Below are positions 44,387 to 53,743 of a stretch of 64,000 nt of DNA, in pieces. Origin of the DNA: Asaia bogorensis (GTDB lineage Bacteria; Pseudomonadota; Alphaproteobacteria; CACIAM-22H2). The position numbers and the translations under genes are program-made. Location: NCBI GenBank assembly GCA_945901855.1, contig CAMDLT010000008.1, positions 40,743 to 104,742 of the forward strand, in the 5' to 3' direction. The notes below the pieces were generated by a model, which did not search any database, was not told the DNA's origin, and worked only from the letters and a program-made list of their open reading frames with translations. Each line of letters begins with the position of its first letter. Position 1 is the stretch's first letter.

Positions 44387-44414
44387 AAGTGCGCCCAAAC
44401 CGGCGCACTTTTTT
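44387..44414 (+). terminator. Intrinsic terminator in the rimP leader
   Basis: Stem AAGTGCGCC / GGCGCACTT (9 bp), loop CAAACC, then TTTT continuing the stem's TT to a run of six. It lies 10 bases before the rimP ATG and well downstream of the operon promoter, so it should attenuate the operon unless read through. Confidence 0.8.
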
Positions 44415-44424
44415 GTTGGGGCCT

Positions 44425-44931
44425 ATGGAGTCACGCACGCGCAACTTGGAAGAACTTGTCGGCCCGACCATCGACGGTCTGGGCTACGAGCTTGTGCGCG
44501 CTGTGGTGACGGGCCGCGACCGGCCGACCTTGCAGATCATGGCCGAGCGCAAGGACCGCAAAGCGATGCGCATCGAAGATTGCGAATCGCTGTCGCGTGC
44601 GCTGTCGGCCAAGCTCGATGTCGAAGACCCGATCGTTTCGGCCTATGTCCTTGAGGTGAGCTCGCCCGGCATCGACCGGCCTTTGGTGCGCGCGGCCGAC
44701 TACGAACGCTTTGCAGGCCATGCGGCCAAGATCGAAACCAAAATGCCGCTCGACGGGCGCAAGCGCTTTTCGGGCAAGCTTCTGGGCGTGGCCGACCAGC
44801 GCGTGCGCATCGAAACCAAAGAAGGCCCTGCCGACGTGCCGCTGGCCGAAATCGCGCGCGCCAAGCTGCTGCTGACCGACGAACTGATCGCCGCCACGCG
44901 CGCCGTCGAAGCGGCCGCCGCCGCTTCCTGA
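44425..44931 (+). CDS. rimP: Ribosome maturation factor RimP
   Basis: 168 residues from ATG 44425 with only a weak ribosome site (GGGG). Family signatures: LEELVGPTIDGLGYELVRA, then MRIEDCESLSRALSAKLDVE, AYVLEVSSPGIDRPLVRAAD, FSGKLLGVAD and a C-terminal SH3-like domain ending in AEIARAKLLLTDEL. Needed for 30S maturation. First gene of the rimP-nusA-ylxR-infB operon; the terminator just ahead may make its expression conditional. Confidence 0.95.
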   Translation: MESRTRNLEELVGPTIDGLGYELVRAVVTGRDRPTLQIMAERKDRKAMRIEDCESLSRALSAKLDVEDPIVSAYVLEVSSPGIDRPLVRAADYERFAGHAAKIETKMPLDGRKRFSGKLLGVADQRVRIETKEGPADVPLAEIARAKLLLTDELIAATRAVEAAAAAS

Positions 44932-44966
44932 ACCCGCCCGTCATTTTCAATCCAACAAGAGATACG

Positions 44967-46487
44967 ATGACCATGGAACGCACCACCGCCTACAACCGCA
45001 TCGAAATGCTCCAGGTAGCCGACGCCGTCGCGCGCGAAAAAGGCATCGAGCGCGAACAGGTTCTGGAAGCCATGGAGCAGGCCATCCAAAAGGCCGGCCG
45101 CGCCAAATACGGCCTCGAGCACGACATCCGCGCGCATATCGACCGCGACAACGGCGAAATGCAGCTGCTGCGCTATCGCATGGTCGCCGATCCGGTGACC
45201 AACGATGCGACCGAAATGTCGTTCGAGGAGGCGCTGCGCAAAAATCCCGACGCCAAGGTCGGCGACTATTTCACCGATCCGCTGCCGCCGATCGATTTCG
45301 GGCGCATCGCGGCGCAGACCGCCAAGCAGGTCATCGTCCAGCGCGTGCGCGAGGCCGAGCGCACCCGCCAGTTCGACGAATACAAGGATCGCCTGGGCGA
45401 GATCGTCAACGGCGTGGTCAAGCGCGTCGAGTTCGGCAACGTCACGGTCGATCTGGGGCGCGCGGAAGCCATCTTGCGCCGCGACGAGACGATCCCGCGC
45501 GAAAGCTTCCGCGTGCAGGACCGCGTGCGCGCCTACATCTACGACGTGCGCGCCGAAACGCGCGGCCCGCAGATCTTCTTGTCGCGCACGCATCCGCAAT
45601 TCACGGCCAAGCTGTTCGCCCAGGAAGTGCCCGAAATCTACGACGGCATCATCGAGATCAAGGCCGTCGCGCGCGATCCGGGCAGCCGCGGCAAGATCGC
45701 CGTCATCAGCCACGACCATTCGATCGACCCCGTGGGCGCGTGCGTGGGCATGCGCGGCAGCCGCGTGCAGGCGGTGGTCGCCGAACAGCAGGGCGAAAAG
45801 ATCGACATCATCCCGTGGTCGAACGACCCCGCGACGTTCGTCGTCAACGCGCTGGCCTCGGCCGAAGTCACCAAGGTCGTGCTCGACGAAGAAGCGCGGC
45901 GCATCGAAGTGGTGGTGCCGGACGAGCAATTGTCGCTCGCCATCGGGCGTCGCGGCCAGAACGTGCGTCTCGCCTCGATGCTGACGGGCTGGGCGATCGA
46001 CATTCTGACCGAGGCCGAAGAATCCGAACGCCGCCAGCAGGAATTCAAGGAACGCTCGCAAGTGTTCGTCGACGCGCTCGACGTCGACGACGTGATCGCG
46101 GGCCTGCTCGTGACCGAAGGCTTCACCACGGTCGACGAAGTCGCGGCGGTCGAACTCGAAGACCTTGCCAACATCGAAGGGTTCGACGAGGGCGTTGCGG
46201 GCGAACTCAAGACGCGCGCCGAAGCGTTTGTCGCCAAGGAATACGAGCGTTTGGAAGCCGAGCGCCTGCGCCTGGGCGTGGTCGAGGCGGTTGCCGATGC
46301 CACGGGCTTCGGCCCCGCCCTGCTGGTCAAGCTCGGCGAGAAGGGCGTCAAGACGCTCGACGATCTTGGCGACCTGGCGGGCGACGAATTGGTCGAAATC
46401 GTCGGCAAGGACACGCTCGACGAAGAAGCGGCCAACGCGATCATCATGAAGGCGCGCGAACATTGGTTCGCGGACGAAAAGAAATAG
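44967..46487 (+). CDS. nusA: Transcription termination/antitermination factor NusA
   Basis: 506 residues. N-terminal RNAP-binding domain ([20 protein letters not shown]), S1 domain near 135-200 ([20 protein letters not shown]), two KH domains near 205-345 ([38 protein letters not shown]) and C-terminal helix-hairpin-helix repeats ([20 protein letters not shown]) to the end. It modulates pausing, termination and rRNA antitermination. Its operon contains a leader terminator, so autoregulation by NusA-dependent readthrough is possible (inference). Confidence 0.97.
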   Translation: MTMERTTAYNRIEMLQVADAVAREKGIEREQVLEAMEQAIQKAGRAKYGLEHDIRAHIDRDNGEMQLLRYRMVADPVTNDATEMSFEEALRKNPDAKVGDYFTDPLPPIDFGRIAAQTAKQVIVQRVREAERTRQFDEYKDRLGEIVNGVVKRVEFGNVTVDLGRAEAILRRDETIPRESFRVQDRVRAYIYDVRAETRGPQIFLSRTHPQFTAKLFAQEVPEIYDGIIEIKAVARDPGSRGKIAVISHDHSIDPVGACVGMRGSRVQAVVAEQQGEKIDIIPWSNDPATFVVNALASAEVTKVVLDEEARRIEVVVPDEQLSLAIGRRGQNVRLASMLTGWAIDILTEAEESERRQQEFKERSQVFVDALDVDDVIAGLLVTEGFTTVDEVAAVELEDLANIEGFDEGVAGELKTRAEAFVAKEYERLEAERLRLGVVEAVADATGFGPALLVKLGEKGVKTLDDLGDLAGDELVEIVGKDTLDEEAANAIIMKAREHWFADEKK

Positions 46488-46503
46488 GAACGGCCAAGAA
46501 CAC

Positions 46504-47124
46504 GTGACCGAAGCGCTCGAAATCGACCGCGAACTCGACGAAGCGGGGGCCGATGCCGGCCCGCTGCGCCGCTGCATTGTCAGCGGCAAGTCGGGCCCGC
46601 GCGCCGATTTCGTGCGGTTCGTCGTCGGTCCGGAAAACACGGTCGTGCCCGACATTGCGGGCAAGCTGCCGGGACGCGGCATTTGGGTTACCGCCACGCG
46701 CGCGTCGGTCGAACTGGCGGTGGCCAAAAATTTGTTTGCCAAGGCGGCCCGCGGGCGCGTCAAGGCGGAAGCGGATTTGGGCGAGCGCGTGGGCTTTTTG
46801 CTCGCGCGGCGCGCGATCGAAAGCTTGGCTTTGTGCAGGCGCGCGGGCCAAGCGGCTTCGGGTTTTGCCAAGGTCAAAGAGAAGATCGAAAAGGGGCGTT
46901 GCGCGCTTCTGGTGGCGGCCAGCGACGGCTCGCTGTCGGAGCGCGCGCGCTTGGGCGGCCACCAGATCGCGATCGCTACGGGTTTGACGGCGGTCGAAAT
47001 GGGCGAAGCCTTCGGGCGCGAGCACGCGGTCCACGCGGCGATCGCGCCGGGGGCTTTGGCTGCGCGGGTTAAAGAAGATTTGGCGCGTCTGGCGGCCTAT
47101 CGCCACGACGACAGCAACCGATGA
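46504..47124 (+). CDS. ylxR: YlxR RNA-binding protein fused to an L7Ae/L30e-like domain
   Basis: 206 residues from GTG 46504. Residues about 20-95 are YlxR (DUF448): [34 protein letters not shown] and [11 protein letters not shown]. Residues about 100-195 form an L7Ae-like RNA-binding fold ([20 protein letters not shown] and [11 protein letters not shown]). This two-domain form is common in alphaproteobacteria. RNA-binding, possibly linked to ribosome or RNase P function; the exact role is unsettled. Confidence 0.92.
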   Translation: MTEALEIDRELDEAGADAGPLRRCIVSGKSGPRADFVRFVVGPENTVVPDIAGKLPGRGIWVTATRASVELAVAKNLFAKAARGRVKAEADLGERVGFLLARRAIESLALCRRAGQAASGFAKVKEKIEKGRCALLVAASDGSLSERARLGGHQIAIATGLTAVEMGEAFGREHAVHAAIAPGALAARVKEDLARLAAYRHDDSNR

Positions 47125-47143
47125 AAGCGATGACGGGCGACAA

Positions 47144-49810
47144 ATGACGGACAGCAAAGATCTCGACACGGCCCAAGACGCAAAGAAGAAGCTCGCCCTT
47201 GCCGGGAAGGCCGGCGGACGGCTGGAGCTGCGCGCAGGCAGCGGCGCTGGCGGGGATGCTGGCCAAGTGCGCCAAAGCTTCCCGCATGGCCGCTCCAAGA
47301 CCGTGCAGGTCGAGGTGCGCAAGAAGCGCCTGACGGGCGGTCCGGCCGCCCCCGCGCCCGTGCCCGAAACGTCCGTCGCGGCCCAAGCGGCCGCCGCCCC
47401 CGCAGCGAAACCCGCCGCCAAGCCGCAAGTGCTGCGCGCGTTGACCGAAGAAGAGCGCACCGCACGCCAGCGCGCCATTCAAACGGCGATCCGCGCCGAC
47501 ATCGAAGCCAAGCGCCGCTCGGAAGAAGAAGCCAAGATCTTCGAAGCCGAAATGGCGCGCAAGGCGGTCGAAGACGCCAAGCGCAAGGCCGAAGACGCCG
47601 TCCAGAAAAAGACCGACACAGTCGAAGCCCAGCGCATCGACGAAGCCCAGAAGAAAAAAGCCGAAGAAGAAACGCGCCGCCTCAACGACGAAGAAGGCAA
47701 GCGCCGCCAGGCCGCCGAAGCCGCAAGGCCCGCAAGCGCGCCCGTCGCCGCCGCAATTCCCGCCCGCGTGGGCGTGCCCGCGACCGCCGAAGACGAAGAA
47801 CGCCCGCGCCGTCCGGGCGCATTCCGCTCCGGCCAAGCGCCCGGCCGTGCGGGCCCCGGCGGCATGCGCCCCGGTCCCGGCAAGGTTGCGCCCGAAGGCG
47901 GCCGCGACTTGAAAGAACGCCGCCAAAACAAAATGTCGGTCGGCCAGGCGCTGGAGTCGGAAGAAACCATCCGCGTGCGTTCGCTCGCCGCCATGAAGCG
48001 CGCGCGCGAAAAAGAACGCTCGCGCATGTTCCAGCAGGGCCCGTCGGTCAAGGTCGTGCGCGACGTGGTCGTGCCCGAAACCATCTCGGTGCAGGACCTT
48101 GCCAGCCGCATGGCCGAACGCGGCGTGGACGTCGTCAAAAGCCTGATGAAAATGGGCGTCATGGCGACCGTCAACCAGGTCATCGACGCCGACACGGCCG
48201 AACTGATCGTCGCCGAATTCGGCCACAAGGTGAAACGCGTCGCCGAAGCCGACGTCGAAATCGGCCTTGAAGGCACGGGCGACCAGGACGAAGCGCTGGA
48301 ATCGCGCGCCCCTGTCGTTACGATCATGGGCCATGTCGACCACGGCAAGACGTCGCTGCTCGATGCGCTGCGCGAAACCGACGTCGCCAAGCACGAAGCG
48401 GGCGGCATCACGCAGCATATCGGCGCCTACAAGGTGAAGCTCAAGAACGGCCAGGCGATCGCGTTCCTCGACACGCCCGGCCACGAAGCCTTCACGGCCA
48501 TGCGCGCGCGCGGCGCCAAGGTGACCGACATCGTCGTGCTGGTCGTTGCCGCCGACGACGGCATCCAGCCCCAGACCATCGAAGCCATCGCGCACGCCAA
48601 GGCCGCCAACGTGCCGGTCATCGTCGCGATCAACAAGGTCGACAAGCCGGGGGCCGACTCCAACCGCGTGCGCAGCGACCTGCTGCAGCACGGCATCGCC
48701 ATCGAAGGTTTCGGCGGCGACACGCTGGGCATCGACGTGTCGGCCAAGGCCCGCACGGGTCTCGACAAGCTCGAAGAAGCGATCTTGCTCCAGGCCGAAT
48801 TGCTCGAACTGCGCGCCAACCCCAATCGCCCCGCGCAAGGCGCGATCGTGGAAGCCAAGCTCGAACGCGGTCGCGGTCCGGTCGCCACCGTGCTCGTGCA
48901 GAAAGGCACGCTGCGCGTCGGCGATATTTTCGTCGCCGGCGAAGAATGGGGCCGCGTGCGCGCCCTGGTCGACGAGCGCGGCAAGCAGATCGTCGAAGCC
49001 GGTCCCTCGACGCCGGTCGAGGTCATCGGCCTCAACGGCACGCCGCAAGCGGGCGACGATTTCCAGGTCGTGGAATCCGACGCGCGCGCCCGCGAAGTGA
49101 CCGAATTCCGCCAGCGCCGCACGCGCGACGCCTCGTCCGCCATGCGCGCGCGCGGCACGCTCGAACAGATGTTCACCAAGATCCAGGAAGGCGAAGCCAA
49201 GGAATTGGCCGTCGTCGTCAAGACCGACGTGCAAGGTTCGCTCGAAGCGATCGTGGGCTCGCTCTCGCGGCTGCGCACCGAGGAAGTGGCCGTGCGCGTT
49301 CTGCACGGCGCGGTCGGCGGCGTGACCGAAGGCGACATTGCGCTCGCCAAGGCCAGCCAAGGGTTCGTTGTGGGCTTCAACGTGCGCGCCAATCCGCAGG
49401 CCCGCGAAATGGCCAAGCGCGACGGCATCGAGATCCGCTACTACTCGATCATCTACCAGGTGATCGACGAGATCAAAGCCGCGCTCTCGGGCATGCTCTC
49501 GCCCACGCTGCGCGAAAAGTTCCTGGGCAATGCGGAGATCCGCCAGATCTTCAACATCACCAAGGTCGGCAAAGTCGCGGGTTGCCGCGTGGTCGAAGGC
49601 ATGGTCAAGCGCGGCGCCAAGGTGCGCTTGCTGCGCGACCAGACCGTCATCCACGAAGGCACGCTCAAGACCCTGCGCCGCTTCAAGGACGAAGTGCGCG
49701 AGGTGCAGGACGGCTACGAATGCGGCATGGCCTTCGAAAACTACGAAGACATCCGCGAGGGCGACCTGATCGAGTGCTTCGAAATCGAAGAAATCGCGCG
49801 CACGATCTAG
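47144..49810 (+). CDS. infB: Translation initiation factor IF-2
   Basis: 888 residues, ATG at 47144. A basic N-terminal domain ([16 protein letters not shown]) is followed by a long charged Ala/Glu/Lys-rich linker, then IF2-N ([14 protein letters not shown] region). The GTPase domain has G1 [10 protein letters not shown]3 DTPGHEAF and G4 NKVDKPG. Domains II, III and the C-terminal fMet-tRNA-binding domain complete it (ending [12 protein letters not shown]). Delivers initiator tRNA to the 30S subunit. Last gene of the operon, with an intrinsic terminator 28 bases after the stop. Confidence 0.97.
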   Translation: MTDSKDLDTAQDAKKKLALAGKAGGRLELRAGSGAGGDAGQVRQSFPHGRSKTVQVEVRKKRLTGGPAAPAPVPETSVAAQAAAAPAAKPAAKPQVLRALTEEERTARQRAIQTAIRADIEAKRRSEEEAKIFEAEMARKAVEDAKRKAEDAVQKKTDTVEAQRIDEAQKKKAEEETRRLNDEEGKRRQAAEAARPASAPVAAAIPARVGVPATAEDEERPRRPGAFRSGQAPGRAGPGGMRPGPGKVAPEGGRDLKERRQNKMSVGQALESEETIRVRSLAAMKRAREKERSRMFQQGPSVKVVRDVVVPETISVQDLASRMAERGVDVVKSLMKMGVMATVNQVIDADTAELIVAEFGHKVKRVAEADVEIGLEGTGDQDEALESRAPVVTIMGHVDHGKTSLLDALRETDVAKHEAGGITQHIGAYKVKLKNGQAIAFLDTPGHEAFTAMRARGAKVTDIVVLVVAADDGIQPQTIEAIAHAKAANVPVIVAINKVDKPGADSNRVRSDLLQHGIAIEGFGGDTLGIDVSAKARTGLDKLEEAILLQAELLELRANPNRPAQGAIVEAKLERGRGPVATVLVQKGTLRVGDIFVAGEEWGRVRALVDERGKQIVEAGPSTPVEVIGLNGTPQAGDDFQVVESDARAREVTEFRQRRTRDASSAMRARGTLEQMFTKIQEGEAKELAVVVKTDVQGSLEAIVGSLSRLRTEEVAVRVLHGAVGGVTEGDIALAKASQGFVVGFNVRANPQAREMAKRDGIEIRYYSIIYQVIDEIKAALSGMLSPTLREKFLGNAEIRQIFNITKVGKVAGCRVVEGMVKRGAKVRLLRDQTVIHEGTLKTLRRFKDEVREVQDGYECGMAFENYEDIREGDLIECFEIEEIARTI

Positions 49811-49821
49811 GACGTCTCCAC

Positions 49822-50391
49822 GTGCACGGTATCGATCAAAGGAACAAGCAGGGTAACATCCCACTTGTTCCTTTTTTCTATCTGCGGCACGGCGAAACCG
49901 AATGGAACCGCCAGCGTCTGCTGCAAGGCAGCCGCGACGTGCCGCTGAACGAGACCGGCCTTGCCCAAGCGCATGCAGCGGCCGCGGCGATGGCCGCGAT
50001 GCGCTTTGGCACTATTGTCGCAAGTCCCTTGTCGCGTGCGCGCGCGACGGCCGAAACGATCGCCGCCAGGCTAAAGCTTGGCGTTGCGATCGAACCGGGT
50101 TTGGCCGAGGGCAGCTGGGGCGACAGCGAAGGCATGCCCTACGACGACAAGCTTGAGCGCTGGTACGCGGGCGAGGCGTTGCCCGGTGCTGAATTGTTTT
50201 CCGACTTTGTGCGGCGCATTGCCGGTGCTGTGGCGCGCGTGCTGGAATTTCCCGGTCCGGTTCTGATTGTGGGGCATGGCGGCGGCTTCAATGCGCTGCT
50301 TGCGTCTCTCGACCTGCCGCCGAGCCCAACGATTCCCAACGCCGTCCCCATCCGTCTCGACCCCAACCCATGGCGCATAACGACGGTTTGA
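49822..50391 (+). CDS. Histidine phosphatase family protein
   Basis: 189 residues. GTG at 49822 is the only plausible start before the essential RHG motif; no ATG, GTG or TTG lies between. Catalytic FFYLRHGETEWNRQRLLQG, VASPLSRARATAETIAARL, EGSWGDSEG and VLIVGHGGGFNALL carry the two histidines and the acid. It is a phosphoglycerate-mutase-like phosphatase of unknown substrate. Its first 19 codons contain the infB terminator, so it either has very low readthrough expression or a promoter inside the terminator region. Confidence 0.82.
   Translation: MHGIDQRNKQGNIPLVPFFYLRHGETEWNRQRLLQGSRDVPLNETGLAQAHAAAAAMAAMRFGTIVASPLSRARATAETIAARLKLGVAIEPGLAEGSWGDSEGMPYDDKLERWYAGEALPGAELFSDFVRRIAGAVARVLEFPGPVLIVGHGGGFNALLASLDLPPSPTIPNAVPIRLDPNPWRITTV
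49838..49877 (+). terminator. Intrinsic terminator of the infB operon
   Basis: AAAGGAACAAG pairs perfectly with CTTGTTCCTTT (11 bp). The loop itself has GGG/CCC that can extend pairing, and six T follow. It overlaps the 5' coding part of the next gene if that starts at GTG 49822. Confidence 0.85.
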
Positions 50392-50678
50392 AGGGCGAGG
50401 GGTCAAGCGGCGGATTTTCGGCGCAACCGCATGCTCTCGCAGGACATCGAAAATCTTGTCGTTCAAAAAGATGTGCGATCGCATTGTTGACTTCATTTTC
50501 CGATATGACGAATAGTCCAAATCGTCCGGGGTCCAGTCAAAAGGGCGGTTCATTGCGTGCAAAACGTACACCAAATTCTGTAATTTCTGAAATATAAGCT
50601 ACTGATCGTAGTTCTATTGTTAAGTGTATTATAAATATGATATGCAAACATATGAACCGTTAATGCTTTGGAAAACAA
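50392..50678. other. Intergenic region at the left border of the AT-rich island
   Basis: 287 bases. From about 50440 the sequence becomes visibly AT-richer than the neighbours. A minus-strand frame beginning at 50574 reads NRPFDWTPDDLDYSSYRKMK and looks mildly protein-like for about 55 codons before running into sequence antisense to the phosphatase gene; it may be the remnant of a lost gene. An AT-rich stretch at 50600-50670 probably holds the promoter of the ATPase gene. No direct repeat or attachment site is evident. Confidence 0.4.
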
Positions 50679-53321
50679 ATGTCTATATCAAACGAACTCC
50701 TTCAGTGGTCGCTTGAGCGACCGGATTGGCAGCGGGACGCTTTACGTCGATTTGCAACTCGACAGGACTTTTCGACCGAGGACGAAGGCGAGGTTATCTC
50801 GATTCTTAAGGCGGAGCACGGTGTCACCCAGCAAAAAACGGTGTTGGCGCTGCCCTTAGACGAAAAGCACTTGCCAGAAATTTCAGGCGGCGAATTTTCG
50901 GTTCAATTGGCGTCCTTAGGGAATTTAGCGAACGCGAATCGTTTGGCTGAGGGACAGGTGCTACGTTTTGCCATCGATGGGCTGACGGCGATCTACGGGG
51001 ACAATGGAAGCGGTAAATCTGGTTATGTCCGAATTCTCAAAAAAGTTTGCCGGACACGAGAATCTGATGTCGTTTTGCCAGATGTTTTTAGTGCTGGTGG
51101 CACGGGCGTTCCTACTGCAGAGATTCGTTATCGTTTGTCACCAATGGAGAAGGATCCTAAGTTAGAGACGTGGACTAGCGGCGGGGAATTTGCGGCAGCG
51201 CTGTCGCAGATATCCGTTTTTGATAGCCGCATAGCGTCCATCTCAGTGGACAAAGAAAACGAGCTGGCTTTCGTACCGTTCGGCTTGGATGTTTTGGACA
51301 AGTTGGGCGAGCTGTGTGGGCGGATCAAGGAGTCATTGACACTTGAGCGCAATCAGATCGCTCAGCGTATAGCCGACAGCCGGCTTGGATTTGGTGACGA
51401 CCAAGATATCGTGACCGCGCTCGACAAGATCAGCGCAAAGACTAACGACCACTTTCTGTCCAAAATGTCCACTTGGACCATAGCCGATGCAGCGCGCTTA
51501 GACGAAGTCCGCTTGTTGCTGAATGACCAGATCAATCAGGCGAAGCAGTTGAGGGCACGAAAGGCTCGTTGCGACGAGGCCCTAAGCAGGATAACGGTTG
51601 CAAAACAGGCCTTGGACGAGGATGCGGAAGTTCAGTTAAAGGCTACAGTAGCGGAAGTTGCCGCCGCCAAGCAGGCCGTCCGGATGCTGTCGATTGGGTC
51701 TTTTGCAAAAGAACCGCTTCCAGGGGTGGGTTCTGATCCCTGGGGCGTTATGTATGAGGCGGCAAGGGCATTCTCGGTACAGCAGGCGTATTCCGATCGC
51801 GAGTTCCCTGCGACTCAACGCGGTGACCGGTGCGTGTTGTGCCATCAGTCGCTTGATGACCAAGCTCGTGAGCGCCTTGATCGATTCGAGGCATTTATCA
51901 AAGCCGACGTGGAGGCGAGGGCTAAGGCGGCCAATGCGGCACTGGTTGAAATGCTAATTTCTCTTGATGCGGCTGTTGTTCATCTTAATTCAGTAGAGGA
52001 AGAACTGAGGGCTCCTCATCCAGATGATGGCGCGTGGTGCTCTGAGATGTTGATGCTTTCTCGCGCATTTATTGAGCGTGCTAACGCTTTGAAGGCCTCA
52101 GTGAGCAATGGTGACTGGTCGAAGTTGCCGATGACTCCTGTTTTTGTTCTCAAAGATACGGCGTTGTGGTCGGCTGAGTTGGAAGCTCGAGCTATGACCT
52201 ACGATGGTGCGCTAGACCCTGCCAAAAGGTCGGAGCTACTGGCAGAGCAGCAAAATCTGAAGGCGCGCAAGGCGTTTTCGGAGAATACAGCGGCAATTTT
52301 GACCCTGCGAAATCTTCTGATCGAAGATGCCGCCTACGAGAAGTGTTTAGGGGCATTAGCTACCAATAAAATATCACAGAAGCGCAAGGACATGGATGAG
52401 GCCCATGTTCAAGGAGCGTTGCAGACTAAGCTGATGGAGGAACTAGAGGCCCTGCGCTTATCATCCATTCCAATTAATCTTGGATTTAAAGTTGCAAAAG
52501 CTAAATCGCGGCATCAGATACAGCTGAGTAGCAACTTGACAACGGCCAAAGTTAAAGACGTGGTCAGTGAAGGGGAATATCGCGCCGTGGCTCTGGCATG
52601 TTTTCTTGCCCAAGTTCGGCAGCAATCGGACACGGCCGGAGTTATCGTCGATGATCCTGTGTCGTCTCTTGATCATGATCGCCGGGAATTGGTCGCCGAG
52701 AGACTGGCGAAAGAAGCTAAGAACCGGCAGGTCATCGTCTTCACGCATGATCTTGTCTTCTTCTTCATGCTACGAGCAGCCGCCGCCCAATTCCAAACAC
52801 CGTTCGAAGGGCGTAACCTCTATCGCGGTGCCGAGAGCTTTGGAGTTGTCGATCCCGTCGAGCCATGGAAGGCGAAGTCCCTAGCTCAACGTCTCGATTC
52901 TCTCGAGAAGGTTGATTTGAATAAACTTAGGGACCTCCATCACAAAGGGGGGGCGGAATATGATGACTATGCTCGATCTTTTTGTGATCGGTTGCGCGAG
53001 AGTTGGGAGCGGCTGATCGAGGAGGTCGTTTTCTGCGAGACGGTTCTCCGATTTCACCCGGCTGTCAAGACGCTGAACTTAGATAGTGTGGAAGTCAGCG
53101 ACGAAGTCGCAGATTACGTATATTGGGGGATGACGAAAATTTCGAAATGGACAGCCCATGATCCGGCGAGAGCCAGTGGCCTCAATCCGCCTACCCCAGA
53201 TGAGCTAATGGCGCATATTGCGGATATCCGAAATTGCGTCGCCAGAATTCAGGCGGATCGGAAAGTAACTTCTGACCGGCGAAAAACGCGCCGCAGTCCG
53301 CCCAGGGCCACCATGCTTTAA
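50679..53321 (+). CDS. Large AAA_13-type ABC ATPase with zinc-hook-like CxxC, RloC/PrrC-like
   Basis: 880 residues. Walker A YGDNGSGKSG (about 107-115) is followed by a long helical region holding RCVLCHQSL (CxxC at 385-388), at the place of the RloC zinc hook. The second half brings the ABC signature VSEGEYRAVALACFLAQ (629), Walker B GVIVDDPVSSLDHD (655) and H-loop IVFTHDLVFFFML (His690). A C-terminal part of about 180 residues contains RESWE (773-777) and a histidine at 793, reminiscent of the Arg-x3-Glu plus His of PrrC/RloC anticodon nucleases, though the spacing differs. A solitary, AT-richer gene with codon use unlike its neighbours: probably acquired, probably anti-phage. Nuclease activity is not proven by sequence. 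Confidence 0.8.
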   Translation: MSISNELLQWSLERPDWQRDALRRFATRQDFSTEDEGEVISILKAEHGVTQQKTVLALPLDEKHLPEISGGEFSVQLASLGNLANANRLAEGQVLRFAIDGLTAIYGDNGSGKSGYVRILKKVCRTRESDVVLPDVFSAGGTGVPTAEIRYRLSPMEKDPKLETWTSGGEFAAALSQISVFDSRIASISVDKENELAFVPFGLDVLDKLGELCGRIKESLTLERNQIAQRIADSRLGFGDDQDIVTALDKISAKTNDHFLSKMSTWTIADAARLDEVRLLLNDQINQAKQLRARKARCDEALSRITVAKQALDEDAEVQLKATVAEVAAAKQAVRMLSIGSFAKEPLPGVGSDPWGVMYEAARAFSVQQAYSDREFPATQRGDRCVLCHQSLDDQARERLDRFEAFIKADVEARAKAANAALVEMLISLDAAVVHLNSVEEELRAPHPDDGAWCSEMLMLSRAFIERANALKASVSNGDWSKLPMTPVFVLKDTALWSAELEARAMTYDGALDPAKRSELLAEQQNLKARKAFSENTAAILTLRNLLIEDAAYEKCLGALATNKISQKRKDMDEAHVQGALQTKLMEELEALRLSSIPINLGFKVAKAKSRHQIQLSSNLTTAKVKDVVSEGEYRAVALACFLAQVRQQSDTAGVIVDDPVSSLDHDRRELVAERLAKEAKNRQVIVFTHDLVFFFMLRAAAAQFQTPFEGRNLYRGAESFGVVDPVEPWKAKSLAQRLDSLEKVDLNKLRDLHHKGGAEYDDYARSFCDRLRESWERLIEEVVFCETVLRFHPAVKTLNLDSVEVSDEVADYVYWGMTKISKWTAHDPARASGLNPPTPDELMAHIADIRNCVARIQADRKVTSDRRKTRRSPPRATML

Positions 53322-53394
53322 ATGGTTCTACGTACTCGTCTAGATGTAAAAAATGAAGCTGTCTACTGTCGGACCGGAAAGAGTCAGTCTCCAA

Positions 53395-53424
53395 GGTAAG
53401 GAGTAGTCGTTGAAGCTCCTTACC
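53395..53424 (+). terminator. Possible terminator or mRNA-end hairpin after the ATPase gene
   Basis: GGTAAGGAG and CTCCTTACC pair perfectly across a 12-base loop, 74 bases after the stop codon. There is no T-tract, so it may stabilise the transcript end or be a protein-binding palindrome. Confidence 0.4.
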
Positions 53425-53648
53425 GCCGATCCGAAGCTGATCGAAAAATCAGAGCGGTGTGAGCTTCCGCCCCCAGTTCGTTCTTGACTCGTACGCAATC
53501 TTTAGTTACACTCAAAACCGATGGCAGTGTATCGCCATTGCGCTGTTTGACATGGTGAAGACTCCGAAAATTTCCGTGCGATTCCGTCGCGCGGGAAGAA
53601 CGGGAATGTTTTAAAATCAGGCATTTGGCGCGACAAGCTCGAAAAAAC

Positions 53649-53723
53649 GTCGCGCAGATGTCGCGTCTATGTCGCGCAGGAATCGCATCCATGTCGCGCA
53701 GATGTCGCGTCCGTGTCGCGCAG
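53649..53723. repeat. 22-bp tandem repeat, three copies plus a partial fourth
   Basis: Units start at 53649, 53671, 53693 and 53715, each beginning GTCGCGCAG; the first and third also share ATGTCGCGTC, while the second differs by four bases (GAATCGCATC). The fourth copy breaks after nine bases. Each unit contains the 7-mer GTCGCG once or twice. It lies between the ATPase gene and cckA. Confidence 0.85.
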
Positions 53724-53743
53724 GGCGCGCTCGATCCTGCGAA

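Larger units (their letters stand above)
44160..44424. other. Divergent leader region between the TPR lipoprotein and rimP
   Basis: 265 bases without a gene. It contains the rimP-operon promoter (44314-44341), an inverted repeat around that promoter (44320-44360) and an intrinsic terminator (44387-44414) directly ahead of rimP. No initiator tRNA gene is present, unlike the E. coli metY-rimP layout. Confidence 0.7.
53322..53743. other. Intergenic region at the right border of the AT-rich island
   Basis: 422 bases with no confident gene. It contains a 9-bp perfect inverted repeat (53395-53424) and a 22-bp tandem repeat (53649-53723). A 90-codon minus-strand frame (53420-53692) runs through the repeat and lacks a ribosome site, so I leave it uncalled. 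Confidence 0.5.

Noticed and set aside
53420-53692. 90-codon minus-strand gene beside the tandem repeat
   Set aside because: No ribosome site, Arg-rich, runs through the 22-bp repeat and shows no recognised motif. Not convincing without homologues.
53649-53723. Repeat array as a CRISPR
   Set aside because: Units are directly joined at 22 bases with no spacers, and no cas genes are present.
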